From assembly GCA_946534785.1 (NCBI GenBank), contig CAMNCY010000004.1, positions 1 to 39,765 of the forward strand: DNA of 39,765 nt, read 5' to 3'. The notes under the pieces are model-generated. The model worked only from the letters and a program-made list of their open reading frames with translations, was not told the origin of the DNA and did no database searches. This document shows, in pieces, positions 15,995 to 23,557 of this stretch. Numbering within the stretch: the first letter of the stretch is position 1; each line of letters begins with the position of its first letter. Made by a program: the position numbers and the translations under genes. This stretch comes from an uncultured Lachnospiraceae bacterium (GTDB lineage Bacteria > Bacillota > Clostridia > Lachnospirales > Lachnospiraceae).

Positions 15995-18900
15995 TGCATC
16001 GTCTTACTAAAGCATGCCTGAAGCGGCCGGTCGCCGTTATCGTCATACTGATCGGCCTTATACTGTTCGGCATTACGTCCATTACGCGGTTCGAACTGAA
16101 ACTGATGCCGGATATGAACATCCCCATGATGGTCGTCATGGAGACATACCCGGGCGCGTCCCCGGAAGAAGTGGACGACCTGGTCATTGAGGAGATCCGC
16201 GAGGCGTGTTCCTCAATCAGCGGTCTTTCCAAAACGGTCACCCAGTCCAATGAAAACGTCGGATACGTGATCCTTCAGTTCGAATACGGTACCGACATGG
16301 ACCAGGCCTATGATGACGTGAAGCAGGTCGTGGATGTCGTGGCCTATTCCCTGCCGGAGGATGCGGGAGATCCCGTCATCATGGAGATCGACATGAACGC
16401 GATCGCCGACATGACGCTTTCGATCTCGGCGGATTCCGACGATATCGATATCAAAAAGGAAGTTAACGAAGTCGTCGAGCCGGAATTCAAGAAGGCCGGT
16501 GCTCTTGCGGACATTTCCACGACCGGCGGCGATGAACGTTATATCAGCGTCCGGCTGATCCCCGAATATGCGGCACAGTACGGCATCAGCACGTCTTCTG
16601 TCGTTTCGGCGATCCAGGCGGTCAATTATTCCATGCCGGCAGGTTCTGTCAATTACGGCGACCTGTACCTGAACATGGAAACGGAAGTCGCCTACGAGAC
16701 CATTCCGCAGCTGGAGCAGGTCCCCATAACAACCGCCAGGGGCCAGACGATCCACCTCGGAGATGTGGCCAACATTTCCTATGCCGTTTCGGACACGACC
16801 AGTCTTTCCCGCTATAACGGGACGGACAACATCAGTATGTCCCTGACGAGGCGCCAGTCCTCATCCTCCGTTACACTTTCCCGTCAGATCAAAGGCTATA
16901 TCGAAGCACTGAAGGAAAAGGCGCCGGAGCTGACGATCCAGGTCGTCTACGACAGCGCGGATGAGATCATAGATACGCTGAAGTCCGTATTCCTCACACT
17001 GATCGAAGGCATAGCCCTGTCGATGTTCGTCATCTTCCTGTTCTTCGGAGACCTCAAGGGCTCCCTTATTGTCGGATCCACCATGCCGATCTCCCTTCTG
17101 GCAGCCCTGATCCTCATGCGTTTCATGGGATTTTCCCTGAACGTCATCACGCTGACGGCCATGGTCCTTTCGATCGGCATGATCACGGATAACGCCGTCG
17201 TCGTTATCGAGCTGTGCTTCCGGAAGAAGAAGGAAGGCTATGAATATCCGGACGCCGCCTACCTGGGGACCAGAACGGTCATCAATTCCGTTATCGGTTC
17301 CACACTGACGACGGTCGTCGTTTACCTGCCGCTTGCTCTCCTGAAGGGAATTTCCGGCCAGCTTTTCCAGCAGCTCGGTTATACCATCGTCTTTGTCCTT
17401 ATGGCATCGCTTGTTTCGGCGATCACGATCGTTCCCTTCTTCTATATGCTGTATCAGCCGAGAGAAAGGGAGAACAATCCTTTCTCCAGGGCACTTGCCG
17501 CATTTGCGGGAAAATACGCGAAATTCCTCGCAGGGGTCCTGAAGCGGAAAAAGCTCGCCACTCTTATAGCACTGATCGCCTTCGGAATAACGATCTGGAT
17601 GGCGACCTTCCTGGATTCCGAACTCCTGGCTGCCACGGACGAGGGCATCATCGCGGTCAATGTCAGCTTCCGGCCGAACCTGAATCTGGACGTTATGGAC
17701 GAAGAGATGCGTAAGATCGAGGATTACGTGGTAAGTACGGGCGTTGTCGACAGCTATTCGATGAGCGTTTCCAGGACGTCCTCCTCCGGCTCGATCAATG
17801 CCTATAAGTCCGAGGATGTCAAAGACTCCTCCCAGGCGATCGCGGATGTATGGAACCGGGACCTGAAGGGTTTTTCGCCTGTCTGTGATATTTCCGTACG
17901 GTCCGGCTCCACCATCGGTATGGATTCGCTGGTTACGGGATCTGTCTATGAAGTTGATATTTCCTCCGGCTCCCGGGAACAGCTCCTGGAAGCCTCCGAC
18001 ATGATCCTGCAGGCTATGGAAGAGACGCCGGGCGTAATTTCCGCTTCTTCCACCGTAACAGAAACGGGCTCCAAGGCCAAGGTCGTGATCGACCCTGTCA
18101 TGGCAGCGGCGAAGGGCTTTTCTGCCCAGCAGATCTCGGGCATGATCTATGCCAACATGACCGGCACCAATGCGACCGACGTAACGATCGACGGTGTCAA
18201 ATACCAGATTACGGTCGAATATCCGAAAGATCAGTTCAGGACGATCGCGGATATCCGTTCCATGACTTTCACCAATATGCAGGGCGTCAGTGTCCCGATC
18301 ACGGACATCGCGGACATCACCTTTGTGTCGGCGCCGCAGATGATCTCCCGGCAGGACGGGCGTTTTAATGCCACGGTCACGGCGACCATGACAGAAGAGA
18401 CCCGGGCCGATATTGTGGAGGTCCTGAAGCCGAAGGTGGAGAGCCTGCCTCTCGGAGACGATATCCGTTTTGAGACCAGTGCCACATCGGAAGCGATGCA
18501 GGAAGAATTCAGCGGTCTGGGAGAAGCGATCATCATCGCGCTTTATCTGGTCTTTATGGTCATGGCGATCCAGTTCGGCTCGATCGTATACGCGCTGCTG
18601 ATCATGCTCTGCATTCCTTTTGCGGGCATCGGCTCCATCCTCCTGATGCTCATCATGCGGGTCAAGGTCTCCATTACCTCCCTGATGGGCGTGCTGATGC
18701 TGGCCGGTATCGTCGTTAACAACGGTATCATTTTCATTGATACAGCCAATCAGTTCCGCGATGAAGGCGAAGAGATCGCAGAAGCGCTCGTACACGCCGG
18801 CAGAGACAGAATGCGGCCCATCTTCATGACGACCCTGACGACAGAGCTTGCCATGCTGCCCACGGCCTTCAAGCTGGCCAAGGACTCCGAAGTCATGCAG

Positions 18901-19284
18901 GGTATGGCAGTCGTTATCGTAGGCGGCCTTTTTGCTTCCACGATCCTGACCCTGATCCTGCTTCCCACGTTCTATATGATCGTGGATAAGCTTCGGAGAA
19001 ACAAGCCGAAGAAGGCGGCCATCTATGCCAGGGAGCCCGAAGCGCCGCTCTTTGCGGAGGGTGAAAAGGAAGAATATGCCGTTCCGGAAATGGCCGCACA
19101 GCCGGCGGAGGGGCCGTGCCCCGGGCCGGAAGATGACCCGGCGGAGGAGCCCGCAGAATTCCTCCCGGAGGAAGACGCTGCAGAAGAAACGGGAATCGGC
19201 CCGGCAGAAATCCCGGAGGAAGTTGCCGCAGACGATTCCGAAGAAAAGCCCGAAAGCGGGATCGAAATCGAAGATATAGACTAA
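15994..19284 (+). CDS. RND efflux permease (AcrB/HAE1-like)
   Basis: A 1096-residue RND transporter with the expected two-fold repeat: TM1 (about 12-30), a large extracytoplasmic domain, TM2-6 (about 333-490), TM7 (about 515-535), a second large domain, and TM8-12 (about 850-1000). The TM4 proton-relay motif is GMITDNAVVVIE, keeping one acidic residue (D399) where AcrB has two. TM10 has GIVVNNGIIFID, where AcrB has a lysine; both variants occur in other RND proteins. The last about 80 residues form an acidic, Glu/Pro/Ala-rich cytoplasmic tail. With the adaptor upstream it forms a two-part pump. No outer-membrane factor is present, as in Bacillota pumps such as SwrC. Substrate unknown: drugs, lipopeptides and lipids are possible. 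Confidence 0.93.
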   Translation: MHRLTKACLKRPVAVIVILIGLILFGITSITRFELKLMPDMNIPMMVVMETYPGASPEEVDDLVIEEIREACSSISGLSKTVTQSNENVGYVILQFEYGTDMDQAYDDVKQVVDVVAYSLPEDAGDPVIMEIDMNAIADMTLSISADSDDIDIKKEVNEVVEPEFKKAGALADISTTGGDERYISVRLIPEYAAQYGISTSSVVSAIQAVNYSMPAGSVNYGDLYLNMETEVAYETIPQLEQVPITTARGQTIHLGDVANISYAVSDTTSLSRYNGTDNISMSLTRRQSSSSVTLSRQIKGYIEALKEKAPELTIQVVYDSADEIIDTLKSVFLTLIEGIALSMFVIFLFFGDLKGSLIVGSTMPISLLAALILMRFMGFSLNVITLTAMVLSIGMITDNAVVVIELCFRKKKEGYEYPDAAYLGTRTVINSVIGSTLTTVVVYLPLALLKGISGQLFQQLGYTIVFVLMASLVSAITIVPFFYMLYQPRERENNPFSRALAAFAGKYAKFLAGVLKRKKLATLIALIAFGITIWMATFLDSELLAATDEGIIAVNVSFRPNLNLDVMDEEMRKIEDYVVSTGVVDSYSMSVSRTSSSGSINAYKSEDVKDSSQAIADVWNRDLKGFSPVCDISVRSGSTIGMDSLVTGSVYEVDISSGSREQLLEASDMILQAMEETPGVISASSTVTETGSKAKVVIDPVMAAAKGFSAQQISGMIYANMTGTNATDVTIDGVKYQITVEYPKDQFRTIADIRSMTFTNMQGVSVPITDIADITFVSAPQMISRQDGRFNATVTATMTEETRADIVEVLKPKVESLPLGDDIRFETSATSEAMQEEFSGLGEAIIIALYLVFMVMAIQFGSIVYALLIMLCIPFAGIGSILLMLIMRVKVSITSLMGVLMLAGIVVNNGIIFIDTANQFRDEGEEIAEALVHAGRDRMRPIFMTTLTTELAMLPTAFKLAKDSEVMQGMAVVIVGGLFASTILTLILLPTFYMIVDKLRRNKPKKAAIYAREPEAPLFAEGEKEEYAVPEMAAQPAEGPCPGPEDDPAEEPAEFLPEEDAAEETGIGPAEIPEEVAADDSEEKPESGIEIEDID

Positions 19285-19304
19285 AAAGCAGGTTGTAGTA
19301 TAAT
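19277..19304 (+). promoter_or_regulatory. Promoter for the SGNH hydrolase gene
   Basis: TAGACT (19277-19282, 4 of 6 matches to TTGACA) and a perfect TATAAT (19299-19304) are separated by 16 bp. The -35 overlaps the stop codon of the RND permease. The start near 19311 leaves a leader of about 64 nt before the ATG at 19375. Confidence 0.55.
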
Positions 19305-19374
19305 ATCCATGTCAGATTCCGCAGAAAATTCATTAGATCCCATGGGACCGGTCCGAGGACCGGAAGGAGTCGCT

Positions 19375-20295
19375 ATGGATAAGAGAAAAAGAACGTTCAT
19401 TACAGCACTGACAGCTGCCGCGGCAGCTGTCGTGCTTGTTTTTGTTTTGCTGCATACGGGCAGTCATGATGCGGAAGCATCCGAGATCACGCCGGCAGTG
19501 CCGGTACAGGCGGCCCCCGTACAGACAGCGCCGGCGCCGGTCAGGGCTCCTTCACAGACCATGTTCGACTGGTGCCGCGGAAAGACGCTCTCCATCCTGG
19601 GTGACAGCATCTGCACCTTTGACGGATATATTCCCGCGGGATATGATACCTGGTACCCCAAAAGCTATCTGGATGATATCAATTCGACCTGGTGGATACA
19701 GTTCCTCGCCCTGACGGGCATGCAGCTGGGGACAAATGATTCCTGGTCGGGAAGCCTTGTGAGCGCGGATCCGGACGGGAAGAATAATCAGTATATCACC
19801 GACAGGAGGCTGAGCAGTCTTATGATTCAGGATCCTGCAGGCGGACCGGCGAAGGCGCCGGACGTCATCCTGGTCATGGGCGGCGGAAATGATTTCAGCG
19901 AGGACATAACGCCCGGAACCTATACAGGGACCTTGGTCAGCGGGGCTGCGCCTTCGACCTTCGCAGAAGGTTTCGAATACCTTTTAAGGAGCCTGGAAAT
20001 ACGCTATCCGCAGTCACAGCTTATCGTCTGTACCGTACCGCCCATGTTCAGCGACCGGAAGGATGACAGTACTACAACGCCCAAGCACAATGATGTCGGA
20101 CTTACGTTGGAGGATTACAACGTTGTTGTCCGTGCGGCAGCGGCGGCCCACGGGATCCCGTGCGTCGATATGGATCATGCGGGGCTCGTGGAAGCGGACC
20201 TTCCGGACGGGATCCATCATAATAAGCTGGGCGCTTCCAAAATGGCCGTATTTATCTCTGAGTATTTAAAGCTGATCCCTGCACAGAGACCGTGA
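19375..20295 (+). CDS. Membrane-anchored SGNH/GDSL hydrolase
   Basis: A 306-residue exported SGNH hydrolase. KRKR then a hydrophobic stretch (8-28) make an uncleaved anchor or signal, followed by an Ala/Pro/Val-rich linker (37-60). Block I is LSILGDSICTF with S78, block III is MGGGNDF with N172, and block V is DGIHHNKLGA with D278 and H281. The family deacylates polysaccharides, lipids or esters; here the extracellular location suggests a cell-envelope or dietary-glycan ester. The ATG at 19375 has GGAAGGAGTCGCT directly upstream, so I prefer it to an ATG at 19309, which would add residues before the signal. It has its own promoter. Confidence 0.87.
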   Translation: MDKRKRTFITALTAAAAAVVLVFVLLHTGSHDAEASEITPAVPVQAAPVQTAPAPVRAPSQTMFDWCRGKTLSILGDSICTFDGYIPAGYDTWYPKSYLDDINSTWWIQFLALTGMQLGTNDSWSGSLVSADPDGKNNQYITDRRLSSLMIQDPAGGPAKAPDVILVMGGGNDFSEDITPGTYTGTLVSGAAPSTFAEGFEYLLRSLEIRYPQSQLIVCTVPPMFSDRKDDSTTTPKHNDVGLTLEDYNVVVRAAAAAHGIPCVDMDHAGLVEADLPDGIHHNKLGASKMAVFISEYLKLIPAQRP

Positions 20296-20309
20296 GGCGG
20301 TAAGACGGA

Positions 20310-21314
20310 ATGAAAGCAGCACTGACTCCGGCGGGCTCCAAAAGAATGGCCGCCATACTGATCCTGGAGATCCTGCGGCAGTATTCCGATGATGAGCATC
20401 GCCTTACCCAGCAGGACATCATCCATTACCTGAAGAAGGACTATGACCTGGAATGTGACCGCAGGACGGTCCGGAACAACCTGCAGCTTCTGCAGGATGC
20501 GGGGTATGACATTTCCATGGAGGACGGATACTGTCTGTTTTCCCGTGATTTCGACGATGCCGAGCTCAGGATGCTGATCGATTCGGTCCTGTTTTCCAAA
20601 ATCCTTTCCAAGAAGCAGGCGAAGACCCTGATCGACAAGCTGAAAAGCCAGGGCAATATCTACTTCAACGCCAAGGTTTCGCATGTCAGCGGCCTTTCCG
20701 ACATGCAGCGGTCCGACAACAAGCAGCTCCTGTACTGCCTGGATGCGATCAACGATGCGATCGACCGGAACCGGAAGATCTCTTTCATACACAACCATTA
20801 CGAAACAGACTTCAGGCTTCATCCGGGGGCAAATAATCCGTACATCGTCAGTCCTTACCAGGTCGTGGCCAACAACAGCCGCTACTACCTGATCTGCTGG
20901 GACGAGCATTATGAAGATCTGTGCTATTACCGGATCGACAGGATCACGGACGTGGAGATCCTTGCGGACCGGAGAAAGCCGATGCGTCTGGTGCCCGGAC
21001 TGGAGAAGGGGCTTGACCTTCCGAAACACATGGCGGAGCATGTCTACATGTTCCGGGGAGAGAGCGTCCCGATCCGGCTGAAGACGAAGAAGAGTATGAT
21101 GGGAGAGCTGATCGACTGGTTCGGGAAGGATTTCCGGATCATGGAAACGGACGGGGACGACATGATTGTACGGATCGTCTGCAATGAGACCTCGGCGTTC
21201 TACTGGTCCCTGCAGTACGGTATGTATGTGGAAGTGCTGGAGCCGGCCGCCCTTCGGGAAAAGATCACCGCAGCCCTGAAAGAGATCTCGGCAAGATATG
21301 ATAAGGATGTATGA
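20310..21314 (+). CDS. WYL domain transcriptional regulator
   Basis: A 334-residue regulator with an N-terminal winged HTH (about 12-78, with CDRRTVRNNLQLLQDAGYDI as recognition and wing region) and a C-terminal WYL domain (about 140-225: ISFIHNHYETDF, SPYQVVANNSRYYLICW, YYRIDRITDVEI) plus a WCX-like extension. WYL domains sense small ligands or nucleic acids, often in stress or phage-defence control. It starts 14 bp after the SGNH gene and may share its promoter. The HTH is closely similar (26 of 55 residues identical by eye) to the orphan HTH protein at 38871-39440. Targets are unknown. Confidence 0.9.
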   Translation: MKAALTPAGSKRMAAILILEILRQYSDDEHRLTQQDIIHYLKKDYDLECDRRTVRNNLQLLQDAGYDISMEDGYCLFSRDFDDAELRMLIDSVLFSKILSKKQAKTLIDKLKSQGNIYFNAKVSHVSGLSDMQRSDNKQLLYCLDAINDAIDRNRKISFIHNHYETDFRLHPGANNPYIVSPYQVVANNSRYYLICWDEHYEDLCYYRIDRITDVEILADRRKPMRLVPGLEKGLDLPKHMAEHVYMFRGESVPIRLKTKKSMMGELIDWFGKDFRIMETDGDDMIVRIVCNETSAFYWSLQYGMYVEVLEPAALREKITAALKEISARYDKDV

Positions 21315-21366
21315 CAGTATCAGTATTCAGCATAAATAATGTAATAAGGCAGGAGTAACAGGCAAT

Positions 21367-22524
21367 ATGAAGAGGTGGAACAAAGATTTTCTGGATAAGC
21401 CATGGGCAGCCTATACGGTGGCGGCATGTTCGGCAGTGCTGCTGTTCCAGATCCTTGAGCATCTGGGGCTTTTCGTTCACGGAGTGAGTGTCTTCTTCGG
21501 ATATCTGGCGCCGATCCTCTATGGGATCGCCCTTGCGTACCTTTTGCTTCCGGTCAGTCATTTCTTCGAAAATACGGTTTTTTCAAAGGTCCGTTCCGAC
21601 AAATGGAAGAAACGCCTCGGGATCCTGCTTACTTATGTGGTCCTGATCCTGGTCTTTGTGATCCTGACTGCAGCCATCATTCCGCAGATCGTCAGAAGTA
21701 TCGTGACCTTTGTCACAAGCCTCGGAGAATATGAGAACTCCCTGAACGAGATCCTGGAGCAGCTCAATGCCCAGGCGCTTGCCCTGAATATCGACATCAC
21801 CGAAATAACGCAGTTCGGTTCCGATATCCTGAGCAGGGTCGTCAGAGTCATCTCTTCCAATATGGGGAAGGTGATCGGCACTTCCTACAGCATCGGCCGC
21901 GGCGTCTTCAATGTTGTCGTCAGTTTCATTCTGGCCGTGTATTTCATGGCGGATGCCAGCCGGCTGATCGGCGGCGTGAAGCGTTTCATGAGCCTGTTCC
22001 TGAAGGAGAAGACCCGTAAATGGCTGGGAAGCTTTGAGAGGCGCTGTAATGCGATCCTTCTGCGTTATATAGGCGGCGACCTTCTGGACGGCCTGATCGT
22101 CGGCGTCATCAACAGCATTTTCATGCTGATCATGCGGATGCCGTATGTGATCCTGGTATCGGTCATCGTGGGCGTGACCAATCTGGCCCCGACCTTCGGT
22201 CCCATCGCAGGCGGCGCTATCGGCGCACTGATCCTTCTTTTCTCCGATCCCTGGGATGCCCTGACCTTTATTATTTTTACCGTCATCCTGCAGACAGTTG
22301 ACGGATATGTGATCAAGCCCCGGCTCTTCGGAAGCTCTCTGGGTGTATCCAGTGTCATGATCCTGATCTCGATCATCCTCGGCGGCGGGATCTTCGGCGT
22401 TGCCGGCATCCTGTTCGCCATTCCCTTCGCGGCGATCGTGCATTATATCTATCATGGCGCGGTAGATTCTCTGGAAAAAAGAAGAAGGAGCGGAAAACCG
22501 CTCCCTCCTGGTGTCAGTAATTGA
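21367..22524 (+). CDS. AI-2E family transporter (UPF0118)
   Basis: A 385-residue integral membrane protein with about eight hydrophobic segments and the typical AI-2E/PerM pattern: an early pair of spans, a central amphipathic region (about 115-165), then the conserved block GFERRCNAILLRYIGGDLLDGLIVG-like (about 222-246), NLAPTFGPIAGG (272-283) and DGYVIKPRLFGSSLGVSSV (about 313-331). Members have been linked to autoinducer-2 export or Na+/H+ exchange, but most Bacillota copies are uncharacterised. AGGAG lies upstream with somewhat long spacing (about 12 nt). The 3' end converges on and overlaps the minus-strand gene by 11 bp. Confidence 0.9.
   Translation: MKRWNKDFLDKPWAAYTVAACSAVLLFQILEHLGLFVHGVSVFFGYLAPILYGIALAYLLLPVSHFFENTVFSKVRSDKWKKRLGILLTYVVLILVFVILTAAIIPQIVRSIVTFVTSLGEYENSLNEILEQLNAQALALNIDITEITQFGSDILSRVVRVISSNMGKVIGTSYSIGRGVFNVVVSFILAVYFMADASRLIGGVKRFMSLFLKEKTRKWLGSFERRCNAILLRYIGGDLLDGLIVGVINSIFMLIMRMPYVILVSVIVGVTNLAPTFGPIAGGAIGALILLFSDPWDALTFIIFTVILQTVDGYVIKPRLFGSSLGVSSVMILISIILGGGIFGVAGILFAIPFAAIVHYIYHGAVDSLEKRRRSGKPLPPGVSN
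22475..22504 (-). terminator. Intrinsic terminator of the reductase gene, lying inside the transporter CDS
   Basis: Read on the minus strand, GGAGCGG-TTTT-CCGCTCC (22504-22487) is a perfect 7-bp stem followed by TTCTTCTTTTTT. It lies 10 bp past the stop codon of the reductase gene, inside the last codons of the convergent transporter. The encoded residues there are the Lys/Arg-rich tail KKRRRSGKPLPP. On the plus strand no T run follows, so it works in one direction only. Confidence 0.82.
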
Positions 22525-23437
22525 ATTTTCCCTCGTTCTTTTCTTCGAGGGCTTTTATGGCGTGATATGTATATTCGGCAAAGGGGACCGGGATGCCGGC
22601 CTCCTTTGCTTTTTTCATGAGAACACCCGTGAACATGTCGATCTCGGTCCTGCGTCCCGCGTCCAGGTCCTGGAGCGTGGAGAAGCGGACAGTGGGCGGC
22701 CAGGAGTCCTTTGTATTGGAGAGCGGGTGCAGATGGATGCCGTTTGCCTGTGCAACGGCAGACACCTCACGGTACAGCGCGTCTCTTATGAAGGCGACGT
22801 GCTCACTGTCAAAATAGGAGCGGAAGGGTGTTGCGAGAACGGCCTGGGGCAGGTTATAGCAGATGTTGAGCGCATATTTGTCCCACTGATCGGTCAGGAT
22901 GTCTTCCATGATATGGCCGTGCAGGCCGGCACAGGCAAGAAGGTCCCGGATCGCCAGGATCCGTTCCGACGGCTCCGAAGATCCCTTTTCTCCGTAGAAG
23001 ACGCCCGGCGTCCTGTCGGGATCGAAGACGATATTGCCGTCCTTCCTTGCGGAAACGATGCGCATAAGAGAGTATACGATATGGGAGGGATCAATGACGG
23101 ACCCGATGATCTCTTCGCTGTCGATGCCGTTCATCAGGCTCATGACGATCGTATCCGGTCCCGTGGCCTTTTGGATCGCGGGCAGTACGGAGAAAAGTCC
23201 GCTGTATTTGGTCGCGATCAGAAGAAGGTCCACGCCCCGCTCCGACGCTTCCGCAGGATCCAGCACGCAGGGGCGGTACTGCTTCCCGTTGATCCATACG
23301 CCGTCCCGTAACAGCCGCTCTTTTCTTTCCCCTTCCGCGATCAGGAAGAAGTCCGTACCTTCAAGATCCGTAAGCCCGTAAATAAAATAGCCGCCGACAG
23401 CGCCGGCGCCGATCAGTGCCGTATGCTTGATTTCCAT
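22514..23437 (-). CDS. Ketopantoate reductase (ApbA/PanE) family protein
   Basis: A 307-residue NADPH-dependent reductase with the Rossmann motif LIGAGAVGGYFIYG (8-21), a middle region with MNGIDSEEIIG, and the PanE-type substrate motif DKYALNICYNLPQA carrying the catalytic lysine and conserved asparagines. PanE reduces 2-dehydropantoate to pantoate for coenzyme A synthesis. Many paralogs in Clostridia act on other 2-oxoacids, so I do not assign panE. AAAGGAATG precedes the ATG. It is transcribed away from the FkbH gene, sharing a 120-bp divergent region. A link to the acyl-carrier system next door is possible but unproven. Confidence 0.85.
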   Translation of the reverse strand: MEIKHTALIGAGAVGGYFIYGLTDLEGTDFFLIAEGERKERLLRDGVWINGKQYRPCVLDPAEASERGVDLLLIATKYSGLFSVLPAIQKATGPDTIVMSLMNGIDSEEIIGSVIDPSHIVYSLMRIVSARKDGNIVFDPDRTPGVFYGEKGSSEPSERILAIRDLLACAGLHGHIMEDILTDQWDKYALNICYNLPQAVLATPFRSYFDSEHVAFIRDALYREVSAVAQANGIHLHPLSNTKDSWPPTVRFSTLQDLDAGRRTEIDMFTGVLMKKAKEAGIPVPFAEYTYHAIKALEEKNEGKFNY

Positions 23438-23457
23438 ATGATTTTACATTCCTTTAT

Positions 23458-23469
23458 GATAATATTATC
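23458..23469. promoter_or_regulatory. 12-bp perfect palindrome in the divergent reductase/FkbH region
   Basis: GATAATATTATC is self-complementary. It lies 21 bp upstream of the reductase start and about 90 bp upstream of the FkbH start, within an AT-rich patch. It could be an operator or part of the reductase -10 region. A second inverted repeat, ACAGAC-n6-GTCTGT-like, lies nearby at about 23488-23505. I cannot fix -35/-10 pairs here. Confidence 0.35.
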
Positions 23470-23557
23470 GTGATAAAAAAGGCTCAGACAGACACAGCCG
23501 TCTGTTTCATTATATCAGGATGCGCGGATGGCGCAAACAGGCGGCACAGGAGGCAGA

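Noticed and set aside
16861-18795. Long open frame (644 codons) antisense to the RND permease
   Set aside because: It mirrors the coding frame of a well-supported RND gene, has no ribosome site and encodes a His/Asp/Arg-rich sequence without recognisable domains. High GC and few antisense stops explain it.
22511-23311. Plus-strand frame opposite the ketopantoate reductase-like gene
   Set aside because: No ribosome site and no domain pattern. The minus-strand gene has a clear Rossmann motif, ribosome site and terminator.
22514-23437. Naming the reductase panE
   Set aside because: The family motif is present, but Clostridia often carry several paralogs with other 2-oxoacid substrates, and no panB or panC lies in the window.
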